This document shows positions 21,501 to 33,204 of a stretch of DNA of 64,000 bases, piece by piece. The translations under genes were made by a program, and so were the position numbers. The notes beneath the pieces are model-generated. The model was given only the letters and a program-made list of their open reading frames with translations. It had not been told where the DNA came from and ran no database searches. Within the stretch, counting starts at the first letter, position 1. The number at the start of each line of letters is the position of its first letter. The stretch covers positions 94,411,435 to 94,475,434 of the forward strand of contig NC_058338.1 in assembly GCF_905475395.1 (NCBI RefSeq), written 5' to 3'. The DNA is from Chrysoperla carnea (lineage: Eukaryota > Arthropoda > Insecta > Neuroptera > Chrysopidae).

Positions 21501-23527
21501 GTGTGTTATACGTTTGACCGCTATGAGTGTGTGACTGTACCTATGTCTTTTTGTGACATCGTAGCGCCTAAACGGATGAACCGATTTGGATTTTTGTCCC
21601 ATCCGTTTGAAAGGTAATTTAATGGAAAATGTTCTTAGCTGAGTTTCATGTTCGAGTTTAAGTTTTCGTACCCGGGAAAACTTTAAAATAGGTGGTGATC
21701 CTCAAAATCAGTTCAGTTTGGAGAAGGCTCTAAGGAAAAAGATAATTTAATGGACAGTGTTCTTAAATATGTTTCAAGTGCGAGTTTAGGCTTCCGTACC
21801 TGAAATTTTTCGGGGCTTATTAAATTTTGTAAATTTACTTGACAAATGATATTTTTTTTAAATTAATATTTTAGAGAGTAAAATTTGTAACCTAATACTG
21901 TTTTTACTTTAATCCGAAAATTTCGATTACTTTTGTAAACAAAGCGATAACTTTTGCATTTCTAAAACAGCAAATCATTTTTCAGACGTTTATTTTCGTA
22001 GAGTTTCTTTAAATGGATAAAAAAATTCAACAAAACTTTGACCCCGGGTTCGAATTGTTCAATATGGCGTTCACATCTCAATTTTTTATCCATGATTCCT
22101 GGTGGGTCATTTCGCCCGAAAAATTATAGCATGAGCTTGTTGTCTATTGCTGTATAAATTTCAAAACAAATTTTATACCTATTTTAATTGCAATGGACAT
22201 TTTAGCAGTGTTCTGGGCGACATATTTTGATGAGAAATTCTGGTATATCTCCTCGATATACAACGAATAATAATAATAAATGTTTGAAAAGTCTCGCTTA
22301 GGTTTCAAGCAATGGTCGTCTGAAAATGGAAATTTGCTTACTAATACAATGAATAAGCCGTAAAAAAGTGTCGAACGAATCTAATGCCAGAATAACGGAT
22401 TCTGTCACGTATTCCCAAAACCGTGTCATTTTTGCCAAGAATTTCACTTTTTTGGCACAAAAACGACAAACTAAGTATTTATCGCACAAACCCAGCTTTA
22501 GGAGGTATTTTTGACCGCTGATTACGAATTCGATGCCTGATTACACGGATTTTATGATTCGTAATCAACGAACAAAAATACCCCTTAGAGCACAGTTTGA
22601 ACGATAAATACTTAGGTTTATCGTTTTTGTGCCAAAAAAATTTTTTACCAAAAATGGCACGATTTTCGGAATACGTGACAGAATCCGTTTATCTGACATC
22701 AGATATTCGCAATTAGCGACCAAAAATGCCTCCTAGATATTAACGGCTTGAACGATAAATACTTAGTTTTCCGTTTTTGTGCCAATAAGTGAAATTTCGT
22801 GTTTTCGTATCAAAAAGCACACGGTTTTTGGAATACGTAACAGTGTAATCTGACATCGGATTCGTATTCAGCGACCAAAAATATTTACTAGACGACAATG
22901 TTAAGCCAAAATAAGCACTACATATGCCTCTCGCTGGGACCCCCTTATAGCAAGGTTAAATTGGCTGAATGTTGGGTCCTATAAACACTTTACAAAAAGT
23001 TTCATTAAAATCACTGCTGTTTCCCAACTTTTGCTTTCATTCCAGCTTATTGGTTGTACTATACTACCTATATGTATTTTATAATTTTTATTCATGAAAA
23101 TATTAGAGTTAATTTGACCCGAGTCTAAAAATATAGGCCAAAAAATATTAATAAAAAGAACTCATTAGGAATGCTTATCTGTAGTTCAAGCCCCCTTCTC
23201 CTCTAAATTTACTTAGAAAGATGTTACTTAGCTCAATAAATGCTTTTGTAACGTTTCTAAGTTATAAAAATGAGCGTGTTTAAAAATATCATTTCGTGAA
23301 AAATGCGACTGAAGTTAAATTTAATAGAATCAACTGTTTTTATAAATATTGCGTAACCCTTTGAAGGTATTAATGACTATCACATCCAATAAATTTAATT
23401 ATAAAAATTTACCTTTTTGTAAGCACTTAGAACTACAATACAATTTTCCACAACTACTAATATAAAATAAATGTTCAGTTTCTTCTTTAAGTTGCACATA
23501 ACATGTATAACAGTGTACGTAATCCAT
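16443..23527 (-). CDS. RNF212/Zip3-like meiotic RING protein, five exons
   Basis: Zip3/RNF212 proteins are SUMO/ubiquitin ligase-like RING proteins that mark crossover sites on the synaptonemal complex. Exons on the minus strand are 23527-23413, 20868-20735, 19881-19735, 17848-17630 and 16604-16443. All have GT-AG borders and matching phases (1,0,0,0), for 258 aa. Exon 1 encodes the N-terminal half-RING starting at ATG 23527, with Cys 6, 9, 26, 31 and 35. Exon 2 adds Cys 44, 45 and 51, and the family-typical stretch ending in a coiled coil (PPEVQEFFADVGTVLEEMQ). Exon 3 is helical. Exons 4-5 are Ser/Asn/Gln-rich, like the disordered tails of the family. Oddly, the CGH of the RING reads CGK and the next pair is C-x3-C, so zinc ligation may be altered. 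Introns hold a Helitron, a TTAA MITE and several repeats. Family assignment is by resemblance to human RNF212; a paralogue such as RNF212B is possible. Confidence 0.8.
16840..17140 (+). pseudogene. hAT transposase C-terminal remnant
   Basis: One frame encodes a segment with SFSILRHFKTYLRSTMS, matching the hAT dimerisation motif usually written SFSxLRRxKTYLRSTM. A stop follows at once. A second frame continues with LAQEHRDLEVDAHRVLE, matching the family's usual continuation. The stop and frameshift mark it as dead. It lies in the last intron of the RNF212-like gene, on the opposite strand. Confidence 0.7.
17883..18563. repeat. (TA)n microsatellites on both sides of a Helitron
   Basis: TA-rich runs at about 17885-17916 and 18521-18562 flank the Helitron-like element at 17917-18521. 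The Helitron probably landed within one TA tract, as these elements prefer an A-T target. Confidence 0.8.
17917..18521 (-). mobile_element. Non-autonomous Helitron-like element
   Basis: On the minus strand it begins TCTTCTAATATATAAAATTC (18521), preceded by A. It ends at CTAG (17920-17917), followed by T. The 3' end has the hairpin GGCAAAAC...GTTTGCC just before GGGTCAG and CTAG. It is 605 bp long with no Rep/helicase. The end sequences resemble a Helitron family common in insects. It lies in intron 3 of the RNF212-like gene. Confidence 0.75.
18815..19170 (+). repeat. Family A repeat, truncated and diverged
   Basis: Only the distal two thirds of family A is present, ending TATTTCATATATAGGGTATA. 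The terminus has TACCCTACTCC...GGGTA instead of TACTATG...CATGGTA. It is more diverged than other copies, so probably older. A ~75 bp fragment of the same family lies at 20172-20245. Confidence 0.75.
20914..21436. mobile_element. TTAA-flanked MITE with perfect 15-bp inverted termini
   Basis: The ends GGATGTATGAGCATG and CATGCTCATACATCC are perfect inverted repeats, with TTAA immediately outside each (20910-20913 and 21437-21440). It is 523 bp with no transposase. Its interior (TTTCAACTTTGATGATGAAT and onward) is shared with 48700-48950. Its left end is only 45 bp from the acceptor of exon 2 of the RNF212-like gene. Confidence 0.85.
21477..21840 (-). repeat. Second copy of the CCCCCGA-type repeat
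   Basis: It starts TTTTTAACCCCCGAACCAAA and includes CATCGTAGCGCCTAAACGG, the reverse complement of features at 1318-1570. A second partial unit within it repeats TTTAATGGACAGTGTTCTTA. Confidence 0.65.
22310..22880. repeat. Three-unit module: one inverted and two direct copies
   Basis: A ~130 bp unit containing CGATAAATACTTAG, TTTTTGTGCCAA, ATACGTGACAG and TCTGACATC occurs forward at about 22590-22720 and 22740-22870, and inverted at 22375-22500. Bases between copies include GACCAAAAATG repeated. No coding potential is evident. Confidence 0.8.
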
Positions 23528-23990
23528 TTTCTTTTGAAAAATTTGCAAAGTAACTATCTTTCCTGTCAACTTTAATTCTAAATCATCAGAAAAACTTTAA
23601 GTCTTAATTTTCAATCGTTTTTCAATTGTTTTTTATTGTAATAAGTACTGACATCTGTTGAACCAATACAATAATTATTATTTAATCATATACTTGATAT
23701 ATAAACAACATCCTTCTTTGTCTTTTACAATCACAAATAAGAGCATAGAAAGAGATAGCCTTATGGAAATATCTCTAGGTATACGGCACCTCACATATCA
23801 AGGACCCTAGGTTAATGGCACCTCACTCATATATCTTGAAAAAAAAAATAGATTGTCAAACTCTGCCAAAAATCTATTATGTAAAACTTTAAATATATCA
23901 GGAATCTTTGGAAAATTTTTATTTTCCTATTATTCAATTGGCCTATTATTCAAATTACAAAAATTAACAAAATCGATTTCCTAAATCAAG
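23528..23990. other. Upstream region of the RNF212-like gene
   Basis: This short AT-rich intergenic stretch runs from the ATG at 23527 to a family A repeat. No promoter element can be assigned with confidence. Confidence 0.4.
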
Positions 23991-24529
23991 CAAGTGAAAA
24001 CAAACAATTGACTGAGTTAATTGTTGAAATGTATAGACAGTGTTGATTACACTGTCACATTACACATACATAACTGATATTACCATATAATACATACTAT
24101 ACAATTTGCGCCTAATTTGCGCCCTCGCGGGTAAACAGTGATGTTTACGAAAAAATGTTTCAAACAAAAGTTGTTCATTTTTTTATAAGGAACATTTTTT
24201 ACATTTAAACTTTTGTTCTACCTCTAACGATTTACAAGATGGGTCCTACGGACCCAAGACCCAATTAATCCATGTTGCTCATTTACGAACTCGACTTCAA
24301 TTTTTACGTCCTAAGCACGCTAATAAATTTCAGCTTGATATGTCTTCTCGCTTTTGAGTTATCTTGTTGACAGACAGACAGACGGATAGACAACCGGAAA
24401 TGGACTAATTAGGTGATTTTTTTAACACCTATGTAAAAATTTTTTTCGTAGCATCAATATTTTCAAGCGTTACAAACTTGGGACTAAACTTAATATACTA
24501 TGATATATATTACATATATACATGGTATA
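23991..24529 (+). repeat. Family A repeat, full-length copy
   Basis: It runs from CAAGTGAAAACAAACAATTG to ACATGGTATA, 539 bp. The tetranucleotide tract here reads CAGACAGACAGACGG, diverged from GGAC units elsewhere. Confidence 0.9.
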
Positions 24530-25888
24530 AAAATTACAATTTTGAATATCTCTTTTTTTACAGTTAGTATAGACGCTTTTAACATTACATCAAGGCACCT
24601 GGCCCAAATCTAAAATGCATCGAATGAGATCATTATATTTGTCTTATTTCGGTAAAAATTGATCATAAATTGCTCGATTTTAAATCAACAAATTTTAGGT
24701 GCGGGTATAAATCTGACAATATTTAACGAAATAAGGCCTACAAGATTACATTGTTTGGTGTTTTTTATCCTCTAAAATTGTTAACTATTTTTTAACTCTC
24801 CTCAATTTATTTTAACTTTTTTGGAATTTCGAACGCCTCGACTGTGCTTCAAAGAAGAGAATAGAATGAGCGTAAAAAGCTGGCCACAGCTATACTCTGA
24901 TCAAAAAATAGGACCATATCGAAACAATCCCTTTTTGAATTGAAATTCTTTCAATTTGAATCCAATGGAAATTAATATTTTCTAAATAATTTTGGGAAAC
25001 TCACAGTCAGTCAGAAATTTCGAGATTTCCGGGTTACTTACAGTCGCCTGATAAATTTTCAAATGATCCAAAATCTCCATCAGCTGCCAGTTCAAAGATA
25101 AAGCTATCTAAAATTATTTAGGTGTTTCGATCCAAAACGAAAATGTTACTAATAAACTGAAATTAATAAATAATGATGTGGGTGGCCTCTGTTATATGCA
25201 TATAGGTCAGAGAAATAGTGGTTAAACCCCATCATTTATTTATAAACTGAAATTTTGTGTGTCAATGAATGTGTATTTAGTATGCCTTCTGTATAAATTT
25301 CAAGTCGATTCTCTGTACAGTTTATGATAATTTATTTATAAAAAACAGCGCTTTTTTCATAGTGGAGTGGTATATTAGTCAATAAGTGCTTTTGAATATG
25401 TCTTATCATTTACATAAAAAACTGATCAATATTCCTCAAGTTTTAAGCTTCATCAAAATCATAACAAAATTAAGAACACGTAGGTACACACAAAAATAAA
25501 AAACTTTTTTTGGTAAAAACACTGACTTTGTTAGTTAATTTCTCCTAATCCGTACAGAAAATCGATATGGATTTCTCACAAAAGACGTATAAAAGGATGA
25601 TTAATTGTCACACGAATCTTTACATTCATAAAATAGGCATTCTCTACTTTACAGTTATTTTTATTGATCTTTCAGAGTATGTACGCGATATTTGGACTAC
25701 ATTATAAACATGTTTTGACACTATTATAGAGTGGACCACTTCAAGACAGATTTTATAGAATTAACACATACTCCTCTAATATTTTATCCACTCTACAGAA
25801 ATCAATTGGTTCGCAGCTATTTTAGCCACGAGAATTATTGTTTAAAAAAACAAAAAACTACAAAATTAAATTGTTTTTTAAAATTTTA
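24530..25888. other. Intergenic AT-rich stretch, downstream of EXOSC2
   Basis: No gene is seen. A weak stem pairs TAAATAATGATG near 25170 with CATCATTTATTTA near 25229. On the minus strand the EXOSC2 stop overlaps an AATAAA-like signal (TAATAAAA near 25885-25891). Confidence 0.4.
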
Positions 25889-28800
25889 TTATGCAAGAGT
25901 ATTTTCAATTTCCATTTGTAATCTTTGTTGAGTTAATAATGCAACATCAACCATAGCTTCTGGGATTAACAATTCTTTAATCGAATATTTCATAGACTCC
26001 TCGAATGCTGCCACAATACTCGTATCATACAACATTATCTTACTTTGTGCTAAGGCTAATATACAATTACGTAGTCGGGCAATTACTTCTCGTTCTGCTC
26101 TAGGAACCGCCTATACAAAAATGAAACACACAAAATTATTTAAATGAAATAAGCAAATTTTTAAGATAAATACCTCTTCTAAGTTTTGAACGAAACCGCC
26201 AGTCTCTTCAGTGTGGCTTACAGTAGGTCCAATAAATATAAAACCATTGTTACCCAAAATTACACTAGCGCCGCATGGTAATACATGAAAATGTGTTTTC
26301 CGGCGTTTTATAAGAAATGGTGTTACTTTTAATAAAACCCCTTGTGAGAGCTGAAAATAGTTTTAAAAAATTTAGTACCATATACTCCAGTATACGAGGA
26401 AAAAACAGGATGAATTCTATATTTTGACCTATAGGATCGAGTTTGTTCACTTTCTAGATCAAAACTTATATGAGGCCGAGTGGTGCTTTTGCCCAGAGAG
26501 TTGTACCTACCCCTTTCAGTGTGGGAAAAAATATATGTTGAAAATGACAACAGGAATCGATAGAGTGGTGAATTCTATGAAAAAGTTTCATTCAAGTATA
26601 TGTCGATAAGTCAATACTTTCGGAGATATTGGCGATTGAAAGTCGAAGTATTTGACGTCAAATAACTGCAAAATTTGACGTTTTTTGAAAAAAGTATATC
26701 ATACACTTTGTCAAGTATTATAAAAAACCTTGAAAAATGAACGGAATTATAATAAAAAGAAATTTCCTCGTAATTTTTTTAAATGTTTTATTCAGCACAA
26801 ATACGAATTTACCACGAGAACTAAAATTAATGCCTGCCTCTTTCCAATTTACTTTACGTAGACATTGACAGCATGCTCAAAAAGTTCTAGCAGTTTCTAA
26901 TATATATTATCAATTTTAATGCTAAATTTGTTCCCTCTAAACTTTTTTTGTAACTTTATTATTTTTTGAGTTATTTAACGAAAACGACAATTTTTGCGTT
27001 TAAATTGAAATATTTTGAAAACTGTAAATCCGAAACTCGAAGAAATATTTGAGCATGTTGTCAGTACTTGAATAAATTTCAAAGGCGCAAGTATTAACTT
27101 TAATTCCCGTGATAAATTCATTAGTATTTATCCTGAATAAAACATAAAAAAAGATACGAGCAACTTTCTTTTCATTATAACGCCGTTAATTTCCATGCAA
27201 ATGAATTGATCTTTTTTTATTTAAGGGTTTTTTATAATACTTTAAAAAGTATACGGTACTTTTTCAAAAAACGTCCAATTTTTCAGGTATTTGATCAAAG
27301 CCGTCCGTATTAACAAGTAGACAGAATAGGCAGTTGCCTGCGGCCCCCGAAAAAAGATAAAGACTTAAAATTTTCTTACAAACATAAAATTCTAGAGAGT
27401 GAAAGAAAAATATAATCAGAACTGAAAATAAATTTTACTCAAATAAATAAAACTCAATTGACCGCATTCAAAAGGCGACGACCGACAAACTAGACAAGGT
27501 TCCTAAAAAAAGGACATTTCCGACTCATTTGACAAATTGTATGAGAAATCGTAAAACGTACTCGTCGTAGAAAAAAACAACCTAATGACGGAAATGCTCC
27601 AGAAGTAGAATTTTCTTCTCGCGATGATTTTAGGACAAAAGCTTTCCTCGAAATCATCGACAATCTTCACAGTGAAATCAAACGACGTGCGAAAGTGTAT
27701 ATGGAAGTTTCAGAGATTTGCATTTCTCATAAACTTTTCTCTAAGTGATGGAGACCTCCACGAAGCTATAAATAACTTAGTTCGTTTTTATTCTAGAGAT
27801 TTGGAAGAATTTTTCATTGAAATGAAACAATTCCAAAGTTACGTGAACTTCAGATACACTGATGCACAAAAAACTCATAGTCATTTGTATAAGATTCTAA
27901 TGGAAGATCATTAGCCGATGTATTTCCAAACACAGAAATAACTCTTCGGATTTTATTCACATTAATGATCACAAATTGTTATACCGAACGATCCTTCTCG
28001 CAATTAAAAAGAATCAAAGCTGCTGAAAGAGCTACAACGCGACAAGAGCGACTCGAGATGTTAGGTATACTTTGCATTGAGTCAGATTTATTGAACAAAA
28101 TCGATATTGATGATATAATTGATGAATTTGCCGAAAACAAATGTAGAAAACGACATGTGACAATAAAATTTTTATGAAAGATATAAGTTTGTATTTTTTA
28201 ATCGAAAAAAGAAGGGAACGGACGTGAGAAAAAAGGGCTCCAAATTGATGGTTGCCTAGGGCCTCGTTGAGGGTTAATCAGGCCCTGTATTTGATTTTAA
28301 ATATTACGAATTCCAATCTTCAATAACTCGAAAAGTAATGATTTTTCTCTTTCGATTTCCGTTGTAATTTTCAACATATTTGTTTTCCAACCCCTGGCTA
28401 CTACTACTCGACATCATATAACTTTTGGTTCTTGGGGTTTTATCGACTTATCGTCAAATTTGCAAGTTAATCGGAGCAATAGGAGTAATTTAGACGTTTA
28501 ATCCTCGTTTACTGGAGTAGATACCTAAACATAAATTAAATAATACTTGTTTACTTTTCCATATTTAAGACTTCTCGTGTGCAATGACAAAGATCCATCG
28601 GAATATGTATTTTGTACTTCTGCACTAATTAAATCACCTTCTTGTAAATAACATCTCATCATTTGTTCATCTTCAGCGGATCTGCGTCTCTAAAATTTAT
28701 AAAAATTTTCAATTAATATTATTTCCATTTTTATTGAATGTGACTTAAACTTACTAATTCCCCACCAGGTAAATTAACCGAAGCTAAGAGTAACACAGAT

Positions 28801-29185
28801 TCTAATCTTGAATTCGTATCAACCTTCCAACGCTTTTGTTGTACTTCAGTTATTCGTCCGATTACAACATCACCGACTTCACCATTATAGCGATTTTTTA
28901 TCGGACGAACTGATATTAGACGATTCACTTGTTCCACAACACCTGCTACGGAAGCACGTATCACTTTATCATCTGAATATGTACCATGTCCCCTAAAATT
29001 TTAAATTTTTTTATTATAAAATAACAAAATAATATTTGTATTCAAATTTGAATTTCTAACCTCATAAATCCTGCTTGTTCAATTATTACTTCTCCAGGTG
29101 TATAAATTTTTGGAATATTTTCATTTAAGGATACATTTGGATCGGTACGATCTATCGCCAGTCGAATATGGATTTTCGATGACAT
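25889..29185 (-). CDS. EXOSC2: Exosome complex component EXOSC2 (Rrp4), five exons
   Basis: EXOSC2/Rrp4 is one of the three cap subunits of the RNA exosome, which guides RNA into the 3'-5' decay and processing core in nucleus and cytoplasm. Exons on the minus strand are 29185-29061, 28992-28755, 28689-28555, 26350-26174 and 26110-25889. All have GT-AG borders and consistent phases, giving 298 aa, close to the ~293 of human. The N-terminal domain (PGEVIIEQAGFMRGHGTY) is followed by the S1-type barrel with GRITEVQQKRWKVDTNSRL and LPGGEL. Next come RRRSAEDE and SLHTRSLKYGK, then the KH-like domain with its GNNGFI loop, and a C-terminal helix bundle (RLRNCI). All signature motifs are intact. The large intron between exons 3 and 4 holds a palindromic element and a hAT insertion. 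Confidence 0.97.
26520..28395. repeat. Foldback element interrupted by a hAT insertion
   Basis: The left arm, about 26520-26900, is matched in reverse complement by 27030-27295 and then, after the hAT, by 28288-28395. Landmark pairs are GACGTTTTTTGAAAA, ATAATACTT with AAGTATTAT, GCATGCTCAAA and TATGTTGAAAAT. A central ~130 bp is unpaired. Arm identity is moderate (about 75-80% by eye), so it is not recent. It lies in intron 3 of EXOSC2. Confidence 0.8.
27296..28287 (+). mobile_element. hAT element, internally deleted, with perfect 8-bp target duplication
   Basis: TATTTGAT flanks both sides (27288-27295 and 28288-28295). The ends are CAAAGCCGTCC... and ...TTAATCAGGCCCTG, imperfect inverted termini of the hAT type. 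Inside, 27624-27914 encodes part of the transposase core. The segment 27965-28177 encodes the C-terminal dimerisation region (TERSFSQLKRIK, RLEMLGILCIESDL). Stops near 27912-27950 separate the two, and the N-terminal part is missing, so it is not autonomous. The 992 bp element sits inside the right arm of a palindrome in the EXOSC2 intron. Confidence 0.9.
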
Positions 29186-29431
29186 TTTTTAATTAACTAA
29201 AAAAAACAAATTCAAATTTTAAAAACATGCAGTTTTTGACAGATGTTTTGATTGTATGCATCAAAGAGTATAGGATAGAGGAGGAGGCTGCCCGTAAGAG
29301 CTAATGTGAAATCGTAGTATCGAGTTTCAGCGCCTGTACCGAGTAAAAGGGTCCCTCTATGCAGGGTATGCAGGGTTCCTGGAACACCAATGCCATCTTA
29401 ATATAATGCAATTCTAGGGTCACTTTTTTAA

Positions 29432-29937
29432 GGATGGATACCCAATATTAAATTTGAAGTTATTTTATTCAATTTAAAGTATGTTGAAGAATAAACTCCA
29501 CTCTTTCGATTACATGGAAAAAATAGTACTTTTCCGTGGGTTTAAGAGAAATAATCGAAATTGAAAGCGTCATTTAACTCCGGGTTATTTTTGCCGGAAG
29601 TAGTTTAAGTTAGAAAAAAATTAAAAAATATGATACGTAAAATTGAACTCAAGTAAAAAAAAATACTAATTTTTGAAAACTATGCACTTTTTAGAATTAT
29701 TTTATGCAAAAAAAAATGGTCGTTACTGTGGTTTTTGTAGAAATATTTGAGTTCAATTTTGGGAAAGTCAATCGTGAGAAATGTCATTATTTACTTTTAT
29801 GTCATTTAAATGTCATTATGACATTATTTTATGAAAATTTCAAGTCAAATTACATACTTGTTTTATGTATTATTCTCTATAAAAATTAATTAAAAAATTA
29901 ATTAGATATACTGCGGAATTTGACATGGCATCCATCC
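29432..29937. mobile_element. TTAA-flanked MITE upstream of EXOSC2
   Basis: Inverted ends GGATGGATACC and GGCATCCATCC are immediately bordered by TTAA (29428-29431 and 29938-29941). It is 506 bp with no transposase. It lies 247 bp upstream of the EXOSC2 start codon and so may sit in or near its promoter. Confidence 0.75.
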
Positions 29938-32602
29938 TTAACACAATGATTGTGCTGTTTTACCTCTACACTCCATAGTCCACACTCGCGAAGTAGTCAA
30001 ACTTAATAGCATAGATAAAATATAGTAGTGGGAACTTAATAGTCGCTCCCGCAAATTCCGACAAACTTAAGGGGTAACGATATTTCTTGTTCATATTGGC
30101 GCGGCCATGTTTTTTCTTATTGCTGATATCTGGCGTCGAGAAGAAAACATGTATATAAAGCTACCTACATTTTGTCATTATGGAAACGAACCTTTTTGAA
30201 AGTATTTTGTACAAAATGCAAAATTATTATCTGGTCTGATTTATAATCATAACTTACATTAAAATCGAATAATCTACTCTTACATATAAATTTAAATAAA
30301 TAAATAATAAATTTCTACATAAATTTAAAAATTTGTAAATAATTCTATTTTATAAAAACTAACCCCATTAAGGAAATCTGCTGCCTACATTAGGGAAAAT
30401 AACTCAGGAAATCAATTAAAAATTACAGATCTGACCCAATTTGAGTAAAAATTGACTCAAATTATAACTTACATATCATATAAAAATGTAAGTCGGTATC
30501 CGAACAATATTTTTTATAAAAAAATTATTTTGAACTAAGGTCTGACCTAGTTTAATATAGAATTAAAAATAATTTTAAGCAAACTTAACTTACATAAAAA
30601 TAAACTCGTTAAAATTTACGAGTACATATATACAATTATTAATATAAAATATAATTATAACCCATGATAAATATAATTATAACCTATTTTATTTCGAAAA
30701 TTGACTGTTTACCTATAGTAAATTTTTTTACGCAGATTGTAGATGTTGACTGCCATGCCATCTCTTGCCACCAAAAATATTTTAATAGTTTATACACGAA
30801 TTTCCTAATAGTACATAATAGTCCTAATACACGAACCAAAGTTCATAAATTTTTAATCTTATATTTTATTGAAGTTCCTATCGAATATTCGAGAAATTTT
30901 TAATAAAAAAAATGCTTATTCATATTACAAAATATATTTAGAAGGGCTAAAGACTTTGGTTTTCACATTTTATAAACACGAATTTAAAATATTAACAAAA
31001 AATAATAACCTCACATAGGATCGTTACATAAATTTGTAAATTTTTTTTTTTTTTAAATTTATAAAATTTAAGTCTTTAGCCCTTTGTAACATCATTTTGA
31101 ACATGCATGCAAATTTTCAGGTCATTTTATAGAGGGCAACATAGAAAAAACTTTGTTTAAAAAAATGTCGATAATCTTCATATGACTATAACCTCTTAAT
31201 AGTTAATCGCCACAGATTCCATCCAGATGTCACTTAAAATTGTATTTCTCTTCCCTCTCTCATAATACTCTTTGGTATGCATATGAACTAGAAATTATAA
31301 ATAAATCTGGACTATCAACATATTTGTGATATGCTCATGAATAGTAAAATAAATATAAGATCGATTCAATAGTAAAATGTAGTGTTCAAAAATGTTTTTA
31401 TGATCAATACGTATTTAATTTCATTCAATTTCAAAATTTTGATAAAATTCTAATACATTTAATACAAACCTAGGTATAAAAATCTATTAATAACACTGGT
31501 CAACAAGATTTTTTTTTTGTCACGTTGATGCGATAGATCATTTCTTATAGTTTTTATGGTACTAAATTCGAATTCAGCTTCAGAATTTCTCTAATACATC
31601 CGTTTTTCAGTTATATTCGAAATTCTGTAACACCATGTAATTCTTTTCTTACATGGAAATTGGAAGCCTTCCTTTTCCTTCCCTCTTTCTATAAAATACT
31701 TTTTGAATCTTTCCTATATCCATTTTGACCTTCGAGAAATCATATGATAGTTATTATAGTTAAAATACATGTTGAAATGTATTAATAAAAAAATATTTAG
31801 GTATAATTAATTAATTTTACTAATATATTACCTATTTATTCTATTTCCTGAGATTTTGGAAAAATTCAAAATGGCTTTTGAAGGGGAATTAATGGTATTT
31901 TCTGATAGCGTAAATTTTTTTGAGAGAATAAATTATTCACCGTTGAAACATAACTTCGATTTAGCGGAAAAACAAGTTTTTTCATATTAAGGGGCGAATT
32001 TCTCGAAAACGTGACGTGCTGACTATTAAATTCATGTTCAACACCTCAAACCCTGCCAAAAAGTAAACTTATGCTTCTGTGACAAAATTTGTATTGATCA
32101 GTGTAATCAACTATGGCAAATATAGATTTAGAAGAAAATAGATTCAAACTTTGAATTTGCTTATTTTAAAGTATCGTTTTAATGGACAAAGGATCATTTC
32201 ATAAAAAATCGAATCACCGTTTGGATCGAAATTTAGAACAAAAAAGATTTTTCAAAACTGTGGCAGAAAGTTTTGAATATTTATCTGAATAATTAAATTG
32301 TCTCCACTGTAATAAAACTACTACTACTACTCTCTTGGTAAAAAAAGGATTGATTATCTATAGAGCAGTTAGAAAAACCAGATTAATTACACAATAACAC
32401 TAGTTTTACAAAAAAAAAAATTCTTTCTTTCCTAGATGGCTTGTTTTATCGATTATAATATAAACACATCTGCTTTATTATTGGGAAAATCACTAATGAA
32501 GCCAAGTAGTCAATGTAGGAATCATAAACAGGTATTGAAATAAATACCACGATACTCGAAAATAAATTGTATAAATAATTTTATTTAAAAAATATAATTC
32601 AA
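29938..32602. other. Long AT-rich intergenic stretch
   Basis: No coding exon can be supported. A small inverted pair, AAGGGCTAAAGACTT (about 30942-30956) and AAGTCTTTAGCCCTT (31069-31083), bounds a ~143 bp AT-rich unit that could be a tiny MITE. A GC-richer patch near 30040-30150 (GGCGCGGCCATG) is unexplained. Confidence 0.4.
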
Positions 32603-33140
32603 CAAGTGAAAACAAACAATTGACTGAGTTAATTGTTGAAATACCATGCATAGTCAGTGTTGATTTCTTTATCACATTACACATACAAACATGTGACACA
32701 TACATAACTGATAATCAAGTATAGTATGTACATATTATAAAATTCTCGCCTAATTGGCGCCCTCACGGGTAAACAGTGATGTTTACGAAAAAATGTTTCA
32801 AACAAAAGTTGTTTAATTTTTGATAAGGAACATTTTTTATATTTAAACTTTTATTCTATCTCTAACGGTTTACAAGATGGGTCCTACGACCCAATTGACC
32901 TATGATGTTCATTTGCGAACTTGACCTCACTTTTTACGTCCCGAGTACGCTGTAAAAATTTCAGCTCGATATCTTTTTTCGTTTTTGAGTTATCGTGTCC
33001 ACAGGACGGACAACCGGAAATGGACTAATTAGGTGATTTGACCTATGACAAAATTTTTTTCCTAGCATCATTATTTTTAAGCGTTACAAACTTGGGACTA
33101 AACTTAATATACTATGTATATTTCATATATACATGGTATA
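32603..33140 (+). repeat. Family A repeat, full-length copy
   Basis: It runs from CAAGTGAAAACAAACAATTG to TACATGGTATA, 538 bp. The GGAC tetranucleotide tract has shrunk to a single unit here. Confidence 0.9.
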
Positions 33141-33204
33141 AAATACAGCCGAATTGAGAACCTCCTTCTTTTTTGTTTGAAGTCGGTTAAAAATGGCGAA
33201 TGAT

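Noticed and set aside
25165-25240. Stem-loop as a regulatory hairpin
   Set aside because: Only about 12-17 imperfect pairs in AT-rich sequence; expected by chance.
30942-31083. Mini-MITE with 15-bp inverted ends
   Set aside because: Ends match, but no target duplication is visible; kept only as a note in the intergenic entry.
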